Positions 28,325-37,662 of a DNA stretch of 64,000 nucleotides are shown in pieces. Location of the stretch: NCBI RefSeq assembly GCF_002028425.1, contig NZ_CP020042.1:434001-498000 (forward strand). The letters are read 5' to 3'. The position numbers and the translations under genes are program-made. The stretch comes from Streptomyces katrae (lineage in GTDB: Bacteria > Actinomycetota > Actinomycetes > Streptomycetales > Streptomycetaceae). Every line of letters begins with the position of its first letter. Positions within the stretch are counted from its first letter, which is position 1. The notes below the pieces were generated by a model that worked only from the letters and a program-made list of their open reading frames with translations, had not been told where the DNA came from and searched no databases.

Positions 28325-29284
28325 CTACGGCGAGTTCGTGAACGACCTGCGGTAGGAGCGGGGCGGGATCCCCCGGCGGCGGACGAACTGCTCGCGCAGG
28401 ACGGCCGCGCTGCCATAGCCGACCCGTCGGGCGATCTCCTCGACGGGCAGGTCGGTGGTCTCCAGCAGTTCCTCGGCGCTGCTCAGCCGCAGGCCGCGCA
28501 GCCAGGCGTGCGGGGTGGTGCCGGTGGCGGCGGTGAAACGGCGGGCGAAGGAGCGCTTGCTCATCAGGGCGCGCCGGGCCAGCTCCTCGACGGGGAGCGG
28601 TTCGTGCAGGTGGGCGCGGGCCCAGGCGAGCACGTCGGAGAGGCGTTCGTCCTGGCAGTTCTCCGGTACGGGCGCCGCCAGGTACTGGGCCTGCCCGCCG
28701 TCGCGGTGGGAGGGCAGGACCATGTCCCGTGCCACGGCGTTGGCCGTGGCGGCTCCGTGCTCCCGGCGGATCAGGTGCACGCAGAGGTCGAATCCGGCGG
28801 CGGCTCCGGCGCCCGTCGCGATGGTGCCCTCGTCGATGTAGAGGGAGTCGGGTTCGACGCTGACCTCGGGATGGCGCTCGGCGAGCAGGCCGGTGAACCG
28901 CCAGTGGGTGGTGGCCCGGCGGCCGTCGAGGAGCCCGGCGGCGGCGAGGGCGAAGGTGCCGACGCAGTGGGCGGCGACGAGCGCGCCGCGCCGGTGCGCG
29001 GCGGCCAGGGCTTCGAGGACGGGCGGGGCGGGGGGCGTGCGGAAGCCGGTCCAGGGCAGGGCGATGACGAGGTCCGCCTCCGCCAGCCGGTCCAGGCCGT
29101 GCGTGAGGGAGAGGGGCACGCCGAGATCGGTGGGCACGGCGCCGGGCCGGTCGGAGCAGAGGGCGAAGTCGAACGCCGGCATCCCCTCCCCCCTCGGCCC
29201 GAACACCTCGGTGACGATGCCGACGGCGAGCATGCCGACGCCGGGCGGGGCGTAGGCGGCGACGGTGAGGAAGGGCTGCTGCAC
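28325..29284 (-). CDS. GlxA-family transcriptional regulator (DJ-1/PfpI domain plus AraC-type HTH)
   Basis: 319 residues. The N-terminal 190 residues form a DJ-1/PfpI-like domain (VAAYAPPGVGMLAVGIVTEVF, VAAHCVGTFALAAAGLLDG). The C-terminal 100 residues carry two AraC-type helix-turn-helices (SKRSFARRFTAATG, VGYGSAAVLREQF). It is divergent from the MBL-fold gene 90 bp away and may control it. The signal is unknown. A second GlxA-type regulator lies at 43172-44164. Confidence 0.9.
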   Translation of the reverse strand: MQQPFLTVAAYAPPGVGMLAVGIVTEVFGPRGEGMPAFDFALCSDRPGAVPTDLGVPLSLTHGLDRLAEADLVIALPWTGFRTPPAPPVLEALAAAHRRGALVAAHCVGTFALAAAGLLDGRRATTHWRFTGLLAERHPEVSVEPDSLYIDEGTIATGAGAAAGFDLCVHLIRREHGAATANAVARDMVLPSHRDGGQAQYLAAPVPENCQDERLSDVLAWARAHLHEPLPVEELARRALMSKRSFARRFTAATGTTPHAWLRGLRLSSAEELLETTDLPVEEIARRVGYGSAAVLREQFVRRRGIPPRSYRRSFTNSP

Positions 29285-29374
29285 GGAGGCAGTCTGCCAG
29301 GTGTGGCACGAATCCTGCGATCGGTGTCATCGATGCCACTCGTGGGACGCCGGCCCGGCGAAAAGAATGGGGTC

Positions 29375-30052
29375 ATGACCGAGGCACTGACTGAAGCACT
29401 CACCGAAGTACCGACCGAAGCACTGGCCGAAGCACCGGCCGGAGCACCGGACGGCGCGGACACCGACGCACCGACCGGCCGCAGCGCCGTCTACGCGGTC
29501 CTGAACACCGGCTACGTCGGCTCCACCGGCCCCGGTGTGGCCGCCACCGTCTCCTACGTCGGCGACGGCGGCCGGCACGTGATCTTCGATCCGGGCATGG
29601 TGGCGAGCCCGGGCCACATCCTGGATCCGCTGGCCGAACTGGGCCTCGGCGCCGACGACATCACCGACGTGGTGCTGAGCCACCACCACCCGGACAACAT
29701 CATGAACGCGGGCCTGTTCCCCAAGGCCAGGATCCACGACCACAAGGCGGAGTACCTGGGCCACCGGTGGACGGCCCGCGACGCCGAGGGCTACGAACTC
29801 ACCCCCTCCCTGCGCCTGATCCACACCCCGGGTCACAGCCCGGAGGACATCACCCTGCTGGCGGGCACGGCTTCGGGTGTGGTGGCCTTCGCCGGCGACC
29901 TGTGGTGGCACGCCGAGGGCCCGGCGGACGATCCGGTCGCCCCGGACCGCGAGGCGCTGCGCGCCGCCCGCCTGCGCGTCCTGGCCGTGGCGGACCTGGT
30001 CGTCCCGGGACACGGCGCCCCGTTCGAGGCGGGCGACGGCGTGCCGGTGTAG
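29375..30052 (+). CDS. Metallo-beta-lactamase-fold hydrolase
   Basis: 225 residues. After a 36-residue low-complexity N-terminus of TEAL/TEAP-type repeats comes an MBL domain. It has the metal motif SHHHPDN (HxHxD-like, with Asn after the Asp), HTPGHSPEDI for the next His, GDLWW for the bridging Asp, and VPGHGAPF for the last His. This resembles the MBLAC1 subgroup more than the lactamases, and the substrate is unknown. ATG 29375 is used. It is divergent from the GlxA-type gene, a likely regulator. Confidence 0.85.
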   Translation: MTEALTEALTEVPTEALAEAPAGAPDGADTDAPTGRSAVYAVLNTGYVGSTGPGVAATVSYVGDGGRHVIFDPGMVASPGHILDPLAELGLGADDITDVVLSHHHPDNIMNAGLFPKARIHDHKAEYLGHRWTARDAEGYELTPSLRLIHTPGHSPEDITLLAGTASGVVAFAGDLWWHAEGPADDPVAPDREALRAARLRVLAVADLVVPGHGAPFEAGDGVPV

Positions 30053-30186
30053 GCCGTGGCGGGCGGTCCGGCGACGCCCGGTCGGCCGTGTGTCGGTCGT
30101 GGGAGGCGGTGGCGGGGTGCGGCACCGTGGGCTGCGGTGGGCGGCCGTCCGGGTCGGCGGCCCCGGGCGTAGGCGGGAGAGGTTCC

Positions 30187-30846
30187 ATGACCGACCACGG
30201 CAGCTTCCCGAGCAGTCGTCGTGCCCTGCTGCTGGCCGCCGGATCGGCCTCCGTCGCCGCCCTCGCCGGCTGCGCCCGGCCGGCCGCCGCACCGGCGGCG
30301 GGGACCGCGCCCGGGTGCGTGCTGGCCGTGACGGCGGGGGCGGGTCCGAACTACTCCGGGCCGGGCCGGACCCGTTCGGACGTCACCGACGGGCGTGCGG
30401 GCGTGCCCCTGCGGCTGGATCTGACGGTGGTGCGGGCGTCGGCGGGATGCCGTCCGCTCGCCGGGGCCGCCGTCGACATCTGGCAGGCCGATGCCGCCGG
30501 GGTCTACTCGGAGGGGCGGGAGAACTTCCTGCGCGGGGTCCAGACCACCGACGCCTCCGGCCGGTGCGTGTTCCGCACGATCGTGCCCGGCTGGTACGCG
30601 GGCCTGGCACCGCACATCCACTTCAAGGTGCGGCCCGACGCGCACACCGAGACGACCTCGCAGTTCTTCTTCCCCGAGGACGTCCTGCACGAGGTCTACG
30701 CCCGGCAGCCGTACGCCCGGCGCAAGGCGCCGCGCAGCCCCAACGCGCACGACGACCGGTACCGGGCGGCCGGCGGCACCATGACGCTGGCGCCGGTGGC
30801 CGAGGGCGGCGGCTACCGGGCCGCCTACACCGTCGGCATCGCCTGA
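30187..30846 (+). CDS. Exported intradiol ring-cleavage dioxygenase-like protein
   Basis: 219 residues. The N-terminus SSRRALLLAAGSASVAALAGC is a twin-arginine-type signal with a lipobox, so the protein is probably a membrane-anchored lipoprotein. The domain has the intradiol dioxygenase beta fold (PLAGAAVDIWQADAAGVYSEG, RTIVPGWYAGLAPHIHFKV). The two Tyr (VYS, GWY) and two His (HIH) expected for iron(III) are visible. Extracellular intradiol-like proteins occur widely in Streptomyces and some act on catechols. RBS GGGAGAGG. Its 3' end overlaps the convergent MMPL gene by 22 bp. Confidence 0.88.
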   Translation: MTDHGSFPSSRRALLLAAGSASVAALAGCARPAAAPAAGTAPGCVLAVTAGAGPNYSGPGRTRSDVTDGRAGVPLRLDLTVVRASAGCRPLAGAAVDIWQADAAGVYSEGRENFLRGVQTTDASGRCVFRTIVPGWYAGLAPHIHFKVRPDAHTETTSQFFFPEDVLHEVYARQPYARRKAPRSPNAHDDRYRAAGGTMTLAPVAEGGGYRAAYTVGIA

Positions 30847-32930
30847 ACCGCGGCGGGCCTGCGCAGCGGGGCCGGAGCCCACCAGTTGGCCCGGCCGAGC
30901 AGGGTCATGGTGGCCGGGACCAGCAGGCAGCGCACCAGGGTGGCGTCGACCACGACGACGAGGGTGAGGGCCGTCGCGAGCTGCTTCATCACCAGGACCT
31001 GGCCCGTCGCGAACCCGGTGAAGACGATGCACATCAGCAGGGCCGAGGAGCTGATGACCCCGGCGGAACGCTGGAGGCCGGCTTCCACCGCGAGGTCGTT
31101 GTCGGCTCCCCGCCGGTAGGCCTCCTGGATGCGGGAGAGCAGGAAGACCTCGTAGTCCATCGACAGGCCGAAGGCCAGCGCGAAGACGACCACCGGCAGC
31201 CAGTAGCCGAGCCCGCCGAGGGTGTGCACGCCCAGGAGGCGGGCGCACCAGCCGTCCTGGAAGACCAGGACCAGCGCGCCGAACGAGGCCCCCAGGGAGA
31301 GGGTGTTCATCAGGATCGCCTTGAGCGGCAGGAGCAGCGAGCCGGTCATCAGCAGGAGCAGGACGTAGCTGACGAGGGCGATGACGGCGGCCGCGCGCGG
31401 GGCGTGGCGGACGACCTCCGCCCGGAAGTCGGCGTCCACGGCGTTGCGGCCGGTCACCCAGACCGGGAAGCCGGCCGGGCGGTCGGCCCGGACCTCGCCG
31501 ACGAGGCGGTCGGCCGTGCCGGGGGTCGTGTCGTGCACGGGGACCACGCGGACGACGGAGACGCCGGGCCCGGCGGCGGTGGCCGGTCCGACGGTCTCCA
31601 CCCCGGGGAGGCGGGCCAGATCCCGTGCCCAGGCCCCGAGCCGGGCGGGGTCGGTGCGGGCGACGACCACGACGGCGTCGGCCCGGTGCTGGGGGAACCG
31701 CCCGGCGACCAGGTCGGCGAAGTGCCGGGCCTCGCTGCCGGGCGGCAGCTGCCGTTCGCCGACCGGGCTTTCGAGGCGGACGTGCAGGAAGGGCGCGGCG
31801 GAGGCCAGGAGGAGGACGCCGACGCCGAGGGCGACGGCCGGGGCGCGCCGGCGGGTCCAGCGGGCGAGGGCGGCGAAGACCCCCTCGTCGGCGTCCCGGT
31901 GGCCGCGCGCGCCGATCCGCGGGCCGCAGGCGGCCAGCAGTGCGGGGGTGAGGGTGACGGCGGCGGCGAGGGAGAGCAGGACGGTGCCGGCGGCGGCCAG
32001 GCCGACGGAGGCGTAGAAGTCGCTGGGGAAGGCGGCGAGTCCGCTGAGCGCCGCGGCGATGACCAGCGCGGCGAACAGGACGGAGCGGCCGGCGCTGCCC
32101 ATGGTCCGGACGACGGCGTCGGCGGTGTCGTGGCCGTCGGCCAGTTCCTCCCGCAGCCGGCCGACGATCAGCAGCGAGTAGTCCACGGCCAGTCCGAGGC
32201 CGACCATCGTGGTGGTGGACAGCACGGGGGAGGTCAGGTCGTACCAGCGGGACAGCAGCAGGAGCCACGGCATCCCGGCGGCGACCGTGGCCACGGCGGC
32301 GGCGAGCGGAACGGCGGCCGCCACGAAGCCGCCGAAGAGGAGGCAGACCACGAGCAGGGTCACGGGCAGGGTGATCAGCTCGGCGCGGCGGGTGTCGGCC
32401 ACGGTGCGGGCCGCCACTTCGGCGCGGGCCCGGTCGCTGCCGCCGAGGGTGACCTCGGCGGCGGGCAGGGCGCGGTGGACGGCGCGCAGCCGGGCTTCGA
32501 CGGCGTGTTCGCAGCGGCGGCGGGCGGGGTCGGACAGGGCCCGGCCGAGCCGTACGGAGAGCAGGACGGCCCGCCCGTCGGCGGAGGCGGCGGTGCCGGT
32601 GAGGGGGGTGACGCTGTGGACTGCGGGGAGCGCGGCCAGGTCGCGGCGGGCGGCCGTCAGTTCGCGGCGCAGCGCCGGGTCGCGGGCGGGGAGTCCGGCG
32701 ACCACGGCGTCGATCTGCGTCCCGTAGGGCCGGGCCGCTTCCAGCAGCCGGTTGGCCCGGACCGATTCGTGTGCGGCGACGCTCCAGGGCCGGCGGTCCA
32801 GCCGGGCCGTCACCGGGCCGGCGGCGGCCAGGCCGGCGCCCAGGAGCAGCAGCCAGGCCGTCAGGACGAGCACGTGCCGTCGTACGCAGACCCGGGCCAG
32901 CCGGGCCGGGATCCCGCTCAGCCCCGGCAT
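30825..32930 (-). CDS. MMPL/RND-family transporter
   Basis: 701 residues with the MMPL plan. One N-terminal membrane segment (VLVLTAWLLLLGAGLAAAG) is followed by an extracytoplasmic loop, then two blocks of five to six segments, each carrying the conserved acidic motif (GLAVDYSLLIVGRLREE near 250; FGLSMDYEVFLLSRIQEAY near 585). Family members export lipids, siderophores or drugs in actinobacteria. No regulator adjoins it, though a short palindrome lies upstream (33135-33146). The substrate is not predictable. The 3' end overlaps the convergent dioxygenase gene. Confidence 0.9.
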   Translation of the reverse strand: MPGLSGIPARLARVCVRRHVLVLTAWLLLLGAGLAAAGPVTARLDRRPWSVAAHESVRANRLLEAARPYGTQIDAVVAGLPARDPALRRELTAARRDLAALPAVHSVTPLTGTAASADGRAVLLSVRLGRALSDPARRRCEHAVEARLRAVHRALPAAEVTLGGSDRARAEVAARTVADTRRAELITLPVTLLVVCLLFGGFVAAAVPLAAAVATVAAGMPWLLLLSRWYDLTSPVLSTTTMVGLGLAVDYSLLIVGRLREELADGHDTADAVVRTMGSAGRSVLFAALVIAAALSGLAAFPSDFYASVGLAAAGTVLLSLAAAVTLTPALLAACGPRIGARGHRDADEGVFAALARWTRRRAPAVALGVGVLLLASAAPFLHVRLESPVGERQLPPGSEARHFADLVAGRFPQHRADAVVVVARTDPARLGAWARDLARLPGVETVGPATAAGPGVSVVRVVPVHDTTPGTADRLVGEVRADRPAGFPVWVTGRNAVDADFRAEVVRHAPRAAAVIALVSYVLLLLMTGSLLLPLKAILMNTLSLGASFGALVLVFQDGWCARLLGVHTLGGLGYWLPVVVFALAFGLSMDYEVFLLSRIQEAYRRGADNDLAVEAGLQRSAGVISSSALLMCIVFTGFATGQVLVMKQLATALTLVVVVDATLVRCLLVPATMTLLGRANWWAPAPLRRPAAVQAMPTV

Positions 32931-33278
32931 CCGCGGCCCGTCGCGGAGCGGGAGGGGCAGCCGCAGACGGGGGGCACGGCCGTCCGGAGGGGGTGGGCGA
33001 CTGCGGTCATGGGGGGCTCCGGTCGATGGGCTGGCGGGCTGGGCGGGCGGGAGGCCGCCCTTTCAACGACGGGCCGGTGCCGGTGTGGCGGGCGGGCCGC
33101 CGCTGTCAGCCACCCGGCCCACCAGCCCCCGCTTTTGAAGTTTCAACCTTCAGGCGGCGCAGGCGAGTTGGCCGGAACCCGAGATGACCGCACCGGTCTG
33201 CTCATGTCATGATCGACCCTCACGTTACTTCTCGGTAACGCACTCGGATCCCCCCATTTACCGAACGGTTCTTCCCAC
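32931..33278. promoter_or_regulatory. Divergent intergenic region with two short palindromes
   Basis: No gene is seen. TTGAA-GT-TTCAA (33135-33146) is a perfect short palindrome that could serve the MMPL gene. CGTTAC-TTCTCG-GTAACG (33223-33240) has perfect 6-bp arms and ends 38 bp before the lipoprotein start at 33279, where an operator or -10-region dyad would lie. Both are inferences from symmetry. Confidence 0.4.
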
Positions 33279-34679
33279 GTGCGCACGTTCACCCAACGCC
33301 TCCTGCTCCCCGGCCTGACCACGCTGGCGCTCACCACCGCCGGCTGCGCCTCCCCGGCGCACACCGACTCCGCCGGCCCGGCGGCCGCGCCCGGCGCCCC
33401 GGCCGCGGGCAGCTCCCAGCAGCTCGAAGTGGCCGCCGCGCCCCAGGGCTCGGCCGACCCGACGCCGCTGGCCCGTACCGCGACCGGCGACGGCCGGCCC
33501 GAGAAGTCCTCGCTGCGGGTCGCCTCCTACGACAAGGGCAGCGGGCGGGCCGTCATAGCCGCGGCCCCCAAGCCCCCCAAGGACGGCCGGAATTCCCCCG
33601 CCGACGGCTCCCCCGCCCCCGCCAAGCCGGTGGCGGCCGGCGATGTCATCGCCAGCGCCCCGGCGCCCGGCGCCCCCGACGGGCTCCTGGCCAAGGTCAC
33701 CGAGGTCGTCGGGCAGACCGACCGCGGCACCGAGGTGAAGACCGCCCCCACGACCCTGTCCGCCGCCCTCGGCGAGGCCAAGGCCGACGGCAAGGTCAAG
33801 GTCGACCCGTCCTCCATGACCGTCGAACCCCTGCTGAAGGGGGTCACCTTCTCCTGGGCCAAGGGCGACGGCGCCCGATTCGGCGCCGAGGGCGCGAAGC
33901 TGCCGCTGGGCAGCCTCCGGCTCGACGTGAACGCCGCCGTCGACACCGCCAAGGACGCCCCCGCCTCGGCCGGCGCCTCGGTGTCCGGCTTCGTCCAGCT
34001 CGCCCCGCAGGTGGAGTTCTCGTACACGGGGACGAAGATCGGCTCCGCACCGAGCGCGGCCTTCCTCGGCATGAGCGGCGACTGGTCCTCGCAGTGGGCC
34101 CTCAAGGGCCGCGCGGCGGCGAGCACCGGCGCGCCGAAGCGCATCCCGTTCGCCAAGCTGCACAGCGCCCCCGTGATCCAGGTGGGCCCGGTCCCGGTCG
34201 TGGTCAACCTCGACCTGACGGCGTACATCCAGGTGGAGGCCGACGGCCAGGTCACCCTCGACGTCCAGCAGGACGTCAAGGGCGACTTCCGCGTCGGCGG
34301 CAGCTACGCGACGGGCAAGGGCTGGACCCCGGTCAGCACCTCGGCCGTCCACAGCACCCCGGTGAAGGCCACCGTCGCCGCCTCCGGACGGGTCAAGGCC
34401 GCCGTGGGCGCCGAGGCCTCCGTCGGCCTGTACGGTGCCGTGGGCGTCGGCGCCGACTTCGCCCCCTACCTGCGCGGCGAAGCCGACGCCAAGGCGTCCG
34501 CGTCCACCGACGGCAAGACCTCGGTGAGCGGCGCCTGGGCCCTGTACGGCGGCCTCGACCTCAGCGGCCAACTCCACTTCCAGCTCTCCCTGTTCGGCAC
34601 CCCCGTCCTGGAACGCCGCATCCCCCTGGGCACCCTCCACCGCGAATGGCCCCTCACCAGCGGCGGCACCGGCCGCTGA
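33279..34679 (+). CDS. Secreted lipoprotein of unknown function
   Basis: 466 residues. The signal peptide MRTFTQRLLLPGLTTLALTTAGC ends in a lipobox (TTAGC), so it is probably lipid-anchored. A Pro/Ala-rich stretch (25-120) precedes a beta-rich domain with repeated short strands (for example VQLAPQVEFSYTGTKIG and VVNLDLTAYIQVEADGQVTLDVQQDVKG). No enzyme motif is visible. GTG 33279 is the start. A strong hairpin follows the stop. Confidence 0.65.
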   Translation: MRTFTQRLLLPGLTTLALTTAGCASPAHTDSAGPAAAPGAPAAGSSQQLEVAAAPQGSADPTPLARTATGDGRPEKSSLRVASYDKGSGRAVIAAAPKPPKDGRNSPADGSPAPAKPVAAGDVIASAPAPGAPDGLLAKVTEVVGQTDRGTEVKTAPTTLSAALGEAKADGKVKVDPSSMTVEPLLKGVTFSWAKGDGARFGAEGAKLPLGSLRLDVNAAVDTAKDAPASAGASVSGFVQLAPQVEFSYTGTKIGSAPSAAFLGMSGDWSSQWALKGRAAASTGAPKRIPFAKLHSAPVIQVGPVPVVVNLDLTAYIQVEADGQVTLDVQQDVKGDFRVGGSYATGKGWTPVSTSAVHSTPVKATVAASGRVKAAVGAEASVGLYGAVGVGADFAPYLRGEADAKASASTDGKTSVSGAWALYGGLDLSGQLHFQLSLFGTPVLERRIPLGTLHREWPLTSGGTGR

Positions 34680-34698
34680 CCCGGCCCGCCCCACCGCC

Positions 34699-34729
34699 GG
34701 GCGAAGGCTCCCCTCCGGGGCCTTCGCCC
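34699..34729 (+). terminator. Hairpin after the lipoprotein gene
   Basis: GGGCGAAGGC (34699-34708) pairs perfectly with GCCTTCGCCC (34720-34729) across an 11-nt loop, 20 bp after the stop codon. Confidence 0.8.
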
Positions 34730-34850
34730 GCTGCGGCTCCGGGGCCATGGCGGCGCCGCCCGCACGACGCGTCACCCCAAGACCTTGACCAACGGTCGCT
34801 ACGTGCGGGTAACTTGAGGCCGTCCAGGAAGTCCGACGGAAGGGGAGGCC

Positions 34851-35726
34851 GTGGCTGACCACGACCTGGCCGGGTTCGCCAAGAGCACGTTCACCCACGA
34901 CGGCGTCACCCGCCGCGTGCTGCGCCGCGGGACCGGCCCGGCGGTGATCGTCATCGCCGAGATCCCCGGCATTACCCCCAAGGTCCTCGAGTTCGCCGCA
35001 CGCGTGGCGGACGCCGGCTGTACGGCCGTGCTCCCGGTGCTGTTCGGTACGCCCGGGCGGGACGCGAACCCCTCGACCGCGGGCTGGGCGGGTGCCGCCC
35101 GCGCCGTGGGCTCGGCGATGGGGCAGGTGTGCGTCAGCCGGGAGTTCACGGTGCTGGCCACCGGGCGCAGTTCGCGCGTGGTGGGCTGGCTGCGCGCGCT
35201 CGCCGCCGCCGAGCACGAGCGCTGCGGCGGTCCCGGGGTCGGCGCGGTCGGGATGTGCCTGACCGGCGGCTTCGCGCTCGCCATGGCCACCGACGAGCGG
35301 ATGCTCGCCCCCGTGCTGTCCCAGCCGTCCCTCCCCCTGCCGTGGACGCCGGGCCGCGCCGGCTCGATCGACATCAGCCCCCGGGAACTGGCCGTCGTAC
35401 GCGGGCGCTGCGAGCGCGAGGGGCTCCAGGTCCTGGGGCTGCGGTTCAAGAGCGACCGCCTGGTACCCGGCGAGCGGTTCGCGTTCCTGCGCCGCGCGCT
35501 CGGGGACGCCTTCGTGGCCGTCGAGCTGGAGGACGACGCGGCCAACCCGGAGAGCCCCATGCCGCCGCACTCCGTCCTCACGGAGCACCTCGTCGACGAG
35601 CCCGGGCAGCCGACCCGGCAGGCGCTGGACACCGTACTGGACCTGTTCCGCGAGAAGCTGCTCGGGAAGGGGCCCCGGGTGGGATCCGGGGACGGGGCCG
35701 GGGAGGGGACCGGCGTCGCCGGGTGA
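34851..35726 (+). CDS. Dienelactone hydrolase family protein
   Basis: 291 residues. Alpha/beta-hydrolase of the dienelactone hydrolase type, with nucleophile Cys in VGMCLTGGFALAMA and the preceding strand AVIVIAEIPGI where the oxyanion Glu lies. Members open lactones in aromatic degradation, but many Streptomyces relatives are uncharacterised. The usual catalytic Asp and His are less obvious here (LRFKSDRLVPGERF; MPPHSV). GTG 34851 follows AAGGGGAGG. It is not within an aromatic pathway cluster. Confidence 0.82.
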   Translation: MADHDLAGFAKSTFTHDGVTRRVLRRGTGPAVIVIAEIPGITPKVLEFAARVADAGCTAVLPVLFGTPGRDANPSTAGWAGAARAVGSAMGQVCVSREFTVLATGRSSRVVGWLRALAAAEHERCGGPGVGAVGMCLTGGFALAMATDERMLAPVLSQPSLPLPWTPGRAGSIDISPRELAVVRGRCEREGLQVLGLRFKSDRLVPGERFAFLRRALGDAFVAVELEDDAANPESPMPPHSVLTEHLVDEPGQPTRQALDTVLDLFREKLLGKGPRVGSGDGAGEGTGVAG

Positions 35727-35732
35727 GTTCGG

Positions 35733-36209
35733 TCAGTACACGAGCTTGTAGGTGACGTCCTTGTGCACGGGCTCCGGCGCGGTGTCCGTGTACAGCAGCC
35801 GGATCACGGTGAAGCGCTGGACACCGGGGTGCGTGGGCCAGGGCCGGGGCGCACTCAGGGTGACCTTCACCGGGTAGGGGCGGAAACGGCCCGCAGCGCA
35901 GTACGGACGGCAGTCGTTCACCATGTCGGTGCCGGTCGCGGTCGCCGTGCCCGCGCCCCAGGTGTCCCAGCGGAGTCCGACGAGGCGGTTGTTGCCGTCA
36001 CCGCAGGCCAGGATGTACTCCTCGGGCCGCACCTGGGCGGCGGAGAAGCAGTCCACGACCACCACCGGGTACGGGTCCGCCGGTGCGGGGGCCTGCGCCG
36101 CCGCGGGCGCGGACACCGCCGCCAGGGCGGCCGCCGCGCACAGCAGTCCGGCCTTGCGTCCCCGCGGCCGGGCCGGGCGGGCGCGCCGCCCGTCTCCTGA
36201 AGCGTCCAC
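35733..36209 (-). CDS. Secreted protein of unknown function
   Basis: 158 residues from GTG 36209, chosen because GAGGAGG lies 5 nt upstream. Longer in-frame starts exist at 36311 and 36272. A twin-arginine-free basic region and hydrophobic stretch (GLLCAAAALAAVSAPAAAQA) give a signal peptide. The mature part has four Cys (VDCF, LACG, DCRPYCAA) that may form disulfides. It is not recognised as a known enzyme. Confidence 0.6.
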   Translation of the reverse strand: MDASGDGRRARPARPRGRKAGLLCAAAALAAVSAPAAAQAPAPADPYPVVVVDCFSAAQVRPEEYILACGDGNNRLVGLRWDTWGAGTATATGTDMVNDCRPYCAAGRFRPYPVKVTLSAPRPWPTHPGVQRFTVIRLLYTDTAPEPVHKDVTYKLVY

Positions 36210-36344
36210 GAGCCCCTCCTCGCCAGTCGGCTCCGCTGTCGGCGCTGCCGCCACACGTCCAGCTTTGCCCATCCGGGCGGCCCGCGCACCCGCTGGGCGC
36301 GGGCCCGTCACTTCACGTCACCGCCGTCACTGCCGCCGGCGCCG

Positions 36345-36962
36345 TCACTGCTGGCAGCGTCCGAAGGTGACCACGTACGTACCGGCCCCGCTCGCCCCGG
36401 CTCCGGCCGGGTCGGCCGCTCCCTCCTGGGCCCAGCTGCCGTACTCGCGCAGCGAGCCGTCCAGGATGATGTTGCGGTGGCCCGGGCTGTTCATCCACCA
36501 GGTGACGGCGGCCTTCGGGGTGCCAGAGGTGCCCCAGCCGGTGTACGCGATCTCGGCGACGGCCCAGGACCGGGGGTTCGGGCAGTAGCCGGCCGCCTTG
36601 ATGCGGCTCTGCGGGGTGGAGCCGGTCTGCGGGTTGGTGTGCGCGTCCTTCCCCGGCCCCCACCACTTCAGCTGCACGGCCGCGGCGGTGTGCTGCTGGG
36701 CCGCCGCCGTCAGGGACGGGTTGCTGGTCAGGGGCTGGAGTCCGCGCTGCGTGCGCTCGGCGTTGATGAGGCACGCGACGGCGAGCCTCGCCGCGTCGGC
36801 GCCGCCGCCCGGCGAGCGGGCGGAAGCGGCGGGGTCGCAGTACGCGGCCGACGCGGGCGCGGCCGCCACCGGTACGAGCGTGGCGGCGAGGCATCCGGCC
36901 GTCGCCAGGGTCAGGGCGATACGGGTCGGTGAAGCGAGTCTTCTGCTCACGTGGTTGCTCAC
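36345..36962 (-). CDS. Secreted CAP-domain (SCP/PR-1-like) protein
   Basis: 205 residues. Signal peptide (ALTLATAGCLAATLVPVAAAPASA), then a CAP domain: ACLINAERTQRGLQPL, TAAAQQHTAAAV, and WWMNSPGHRNIILDGSLREYG with the conserved SPGHRxNI-type motif. Such proteins are common extracellular factors in Streptomyces, of unclear substrate. The leader region upstream holds an imperfect inverted repeat. Confidence 0.9.
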   Translation of the reverse strand: MSNHVSRRLASPTRIALTLATAGCLAATLVPVAAAPASAAYCDPAASARSPGGGADAARLAVACLINAERTQRGLQPLTSNPSLTAAAQQHTAAAVQLKWWGPGKDAHTNPQTGSTPQSRIKAAGYCPNPRSWAVAEIAYTGWGTSGTPKAAVTWWMNSPGHRNIILDGSLREYGSWAQEGAADPAGAGASGAGTYVVTFGRCQQ

Positions 36963-37278
36963 GGGGTCCCACCTCCTGCTGGAAACGAACAGGAATCAGG
37001 CGTCGGACACCGGCTGTCGGGTGTCAGGTATCCGGCCATCCGGTGTCGGACGTCGGGTGTGCCGACCGGCGTGGAGACGCCTCAGCGCCGCGGCTTCCCG
37101 TCCCAGCCTGCCACCGGGCCCCTCTGATCGCCACGCGGCCCTCCCGCGGCTGCGGGCCCGGCCGGGCACAGGGGTGAAGACGTATCCATCATGACAGGTC
37201 AGAGGCGGTTTTCGTAGGACCGAAAGCACAGCCCATTGCCCTTGTTTGGGGGTGTGTGCGGCTTTCAGAATCTCCCTC
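36963..37278. other. Intergenic region upstream of the CAP gene with an imperfect inverted repeat
   Basis: No gene is seen. CGTCGGACACCGG (37001-37013) and CCGGTGTCGGACG (37040-37052) form a 13-bp inverted repeat with one mismatch, 38-90 bp upstream of the CAP start. It could be a leader hairpin or operator. CGGTTTTCGTAGGACCG lies at 37206-37222. Confidence 0.35.
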
Positions 37279-37662
37279 ATGAATCCCACGGCGCACATCA
37301 ATCACGACGCTGTCCTGCGAGCCCGCGTGGCCCTCCTCGGATCCGGAACCCTCCCGCTGCGGCAGGAGGTCGCCGCCTACCGGGTCCTGGTCCAGGTGAG
37401 CCCGCTGGCCTATCTGCCGCGGCTGGCCGGGGCGTTGGGCGAATACAGCCTCCAGTTCGCCGACCGGCCGCAGATAGCCCTGGCCCTGCGCGCCGAGGCG
37501 GTGGCGGCCGCACGCCGCATGCACGCGCAGGAACACGGCTGGGAGCAGCTGCTGTTCACCGCTCTGGTGGGCTACCGAGAGCAGCTGGAGCTCATGGACC
37601 GGCAGGACGAGCTCCCCGCGGTGGACGCGGAGACCGGACGCCTCGGCGCCGGCGGCCGCTGA
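37279..37662 (+). CDS. Small conserved hypothetical protein
   Basis: 127 residues from ATG 37279 (MNPTAHINHDAVL). Mostly helical, with helix pairs resembling a TPR-like fold (LRQEVAAYRVLVQVSPLAYLP, LALRAEAVAAARRMHAQEHG). There is no signal peptide, membrane segment or catalytic motif. Function unknown. It stands alone between the CAP gene and the transporter locus. Confidence 0.6.
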   Translation: MNPTAHINHDAVLRARVALLGSGTLPLRQEVAAYRVLVQVSPLAYLPRLAGALGEYSLQFADRPQIALALRAEAVAAARRMHAQEHGWEQLLFTALVGYREQLELMDRQDELPAVDAETGRLGAGGR

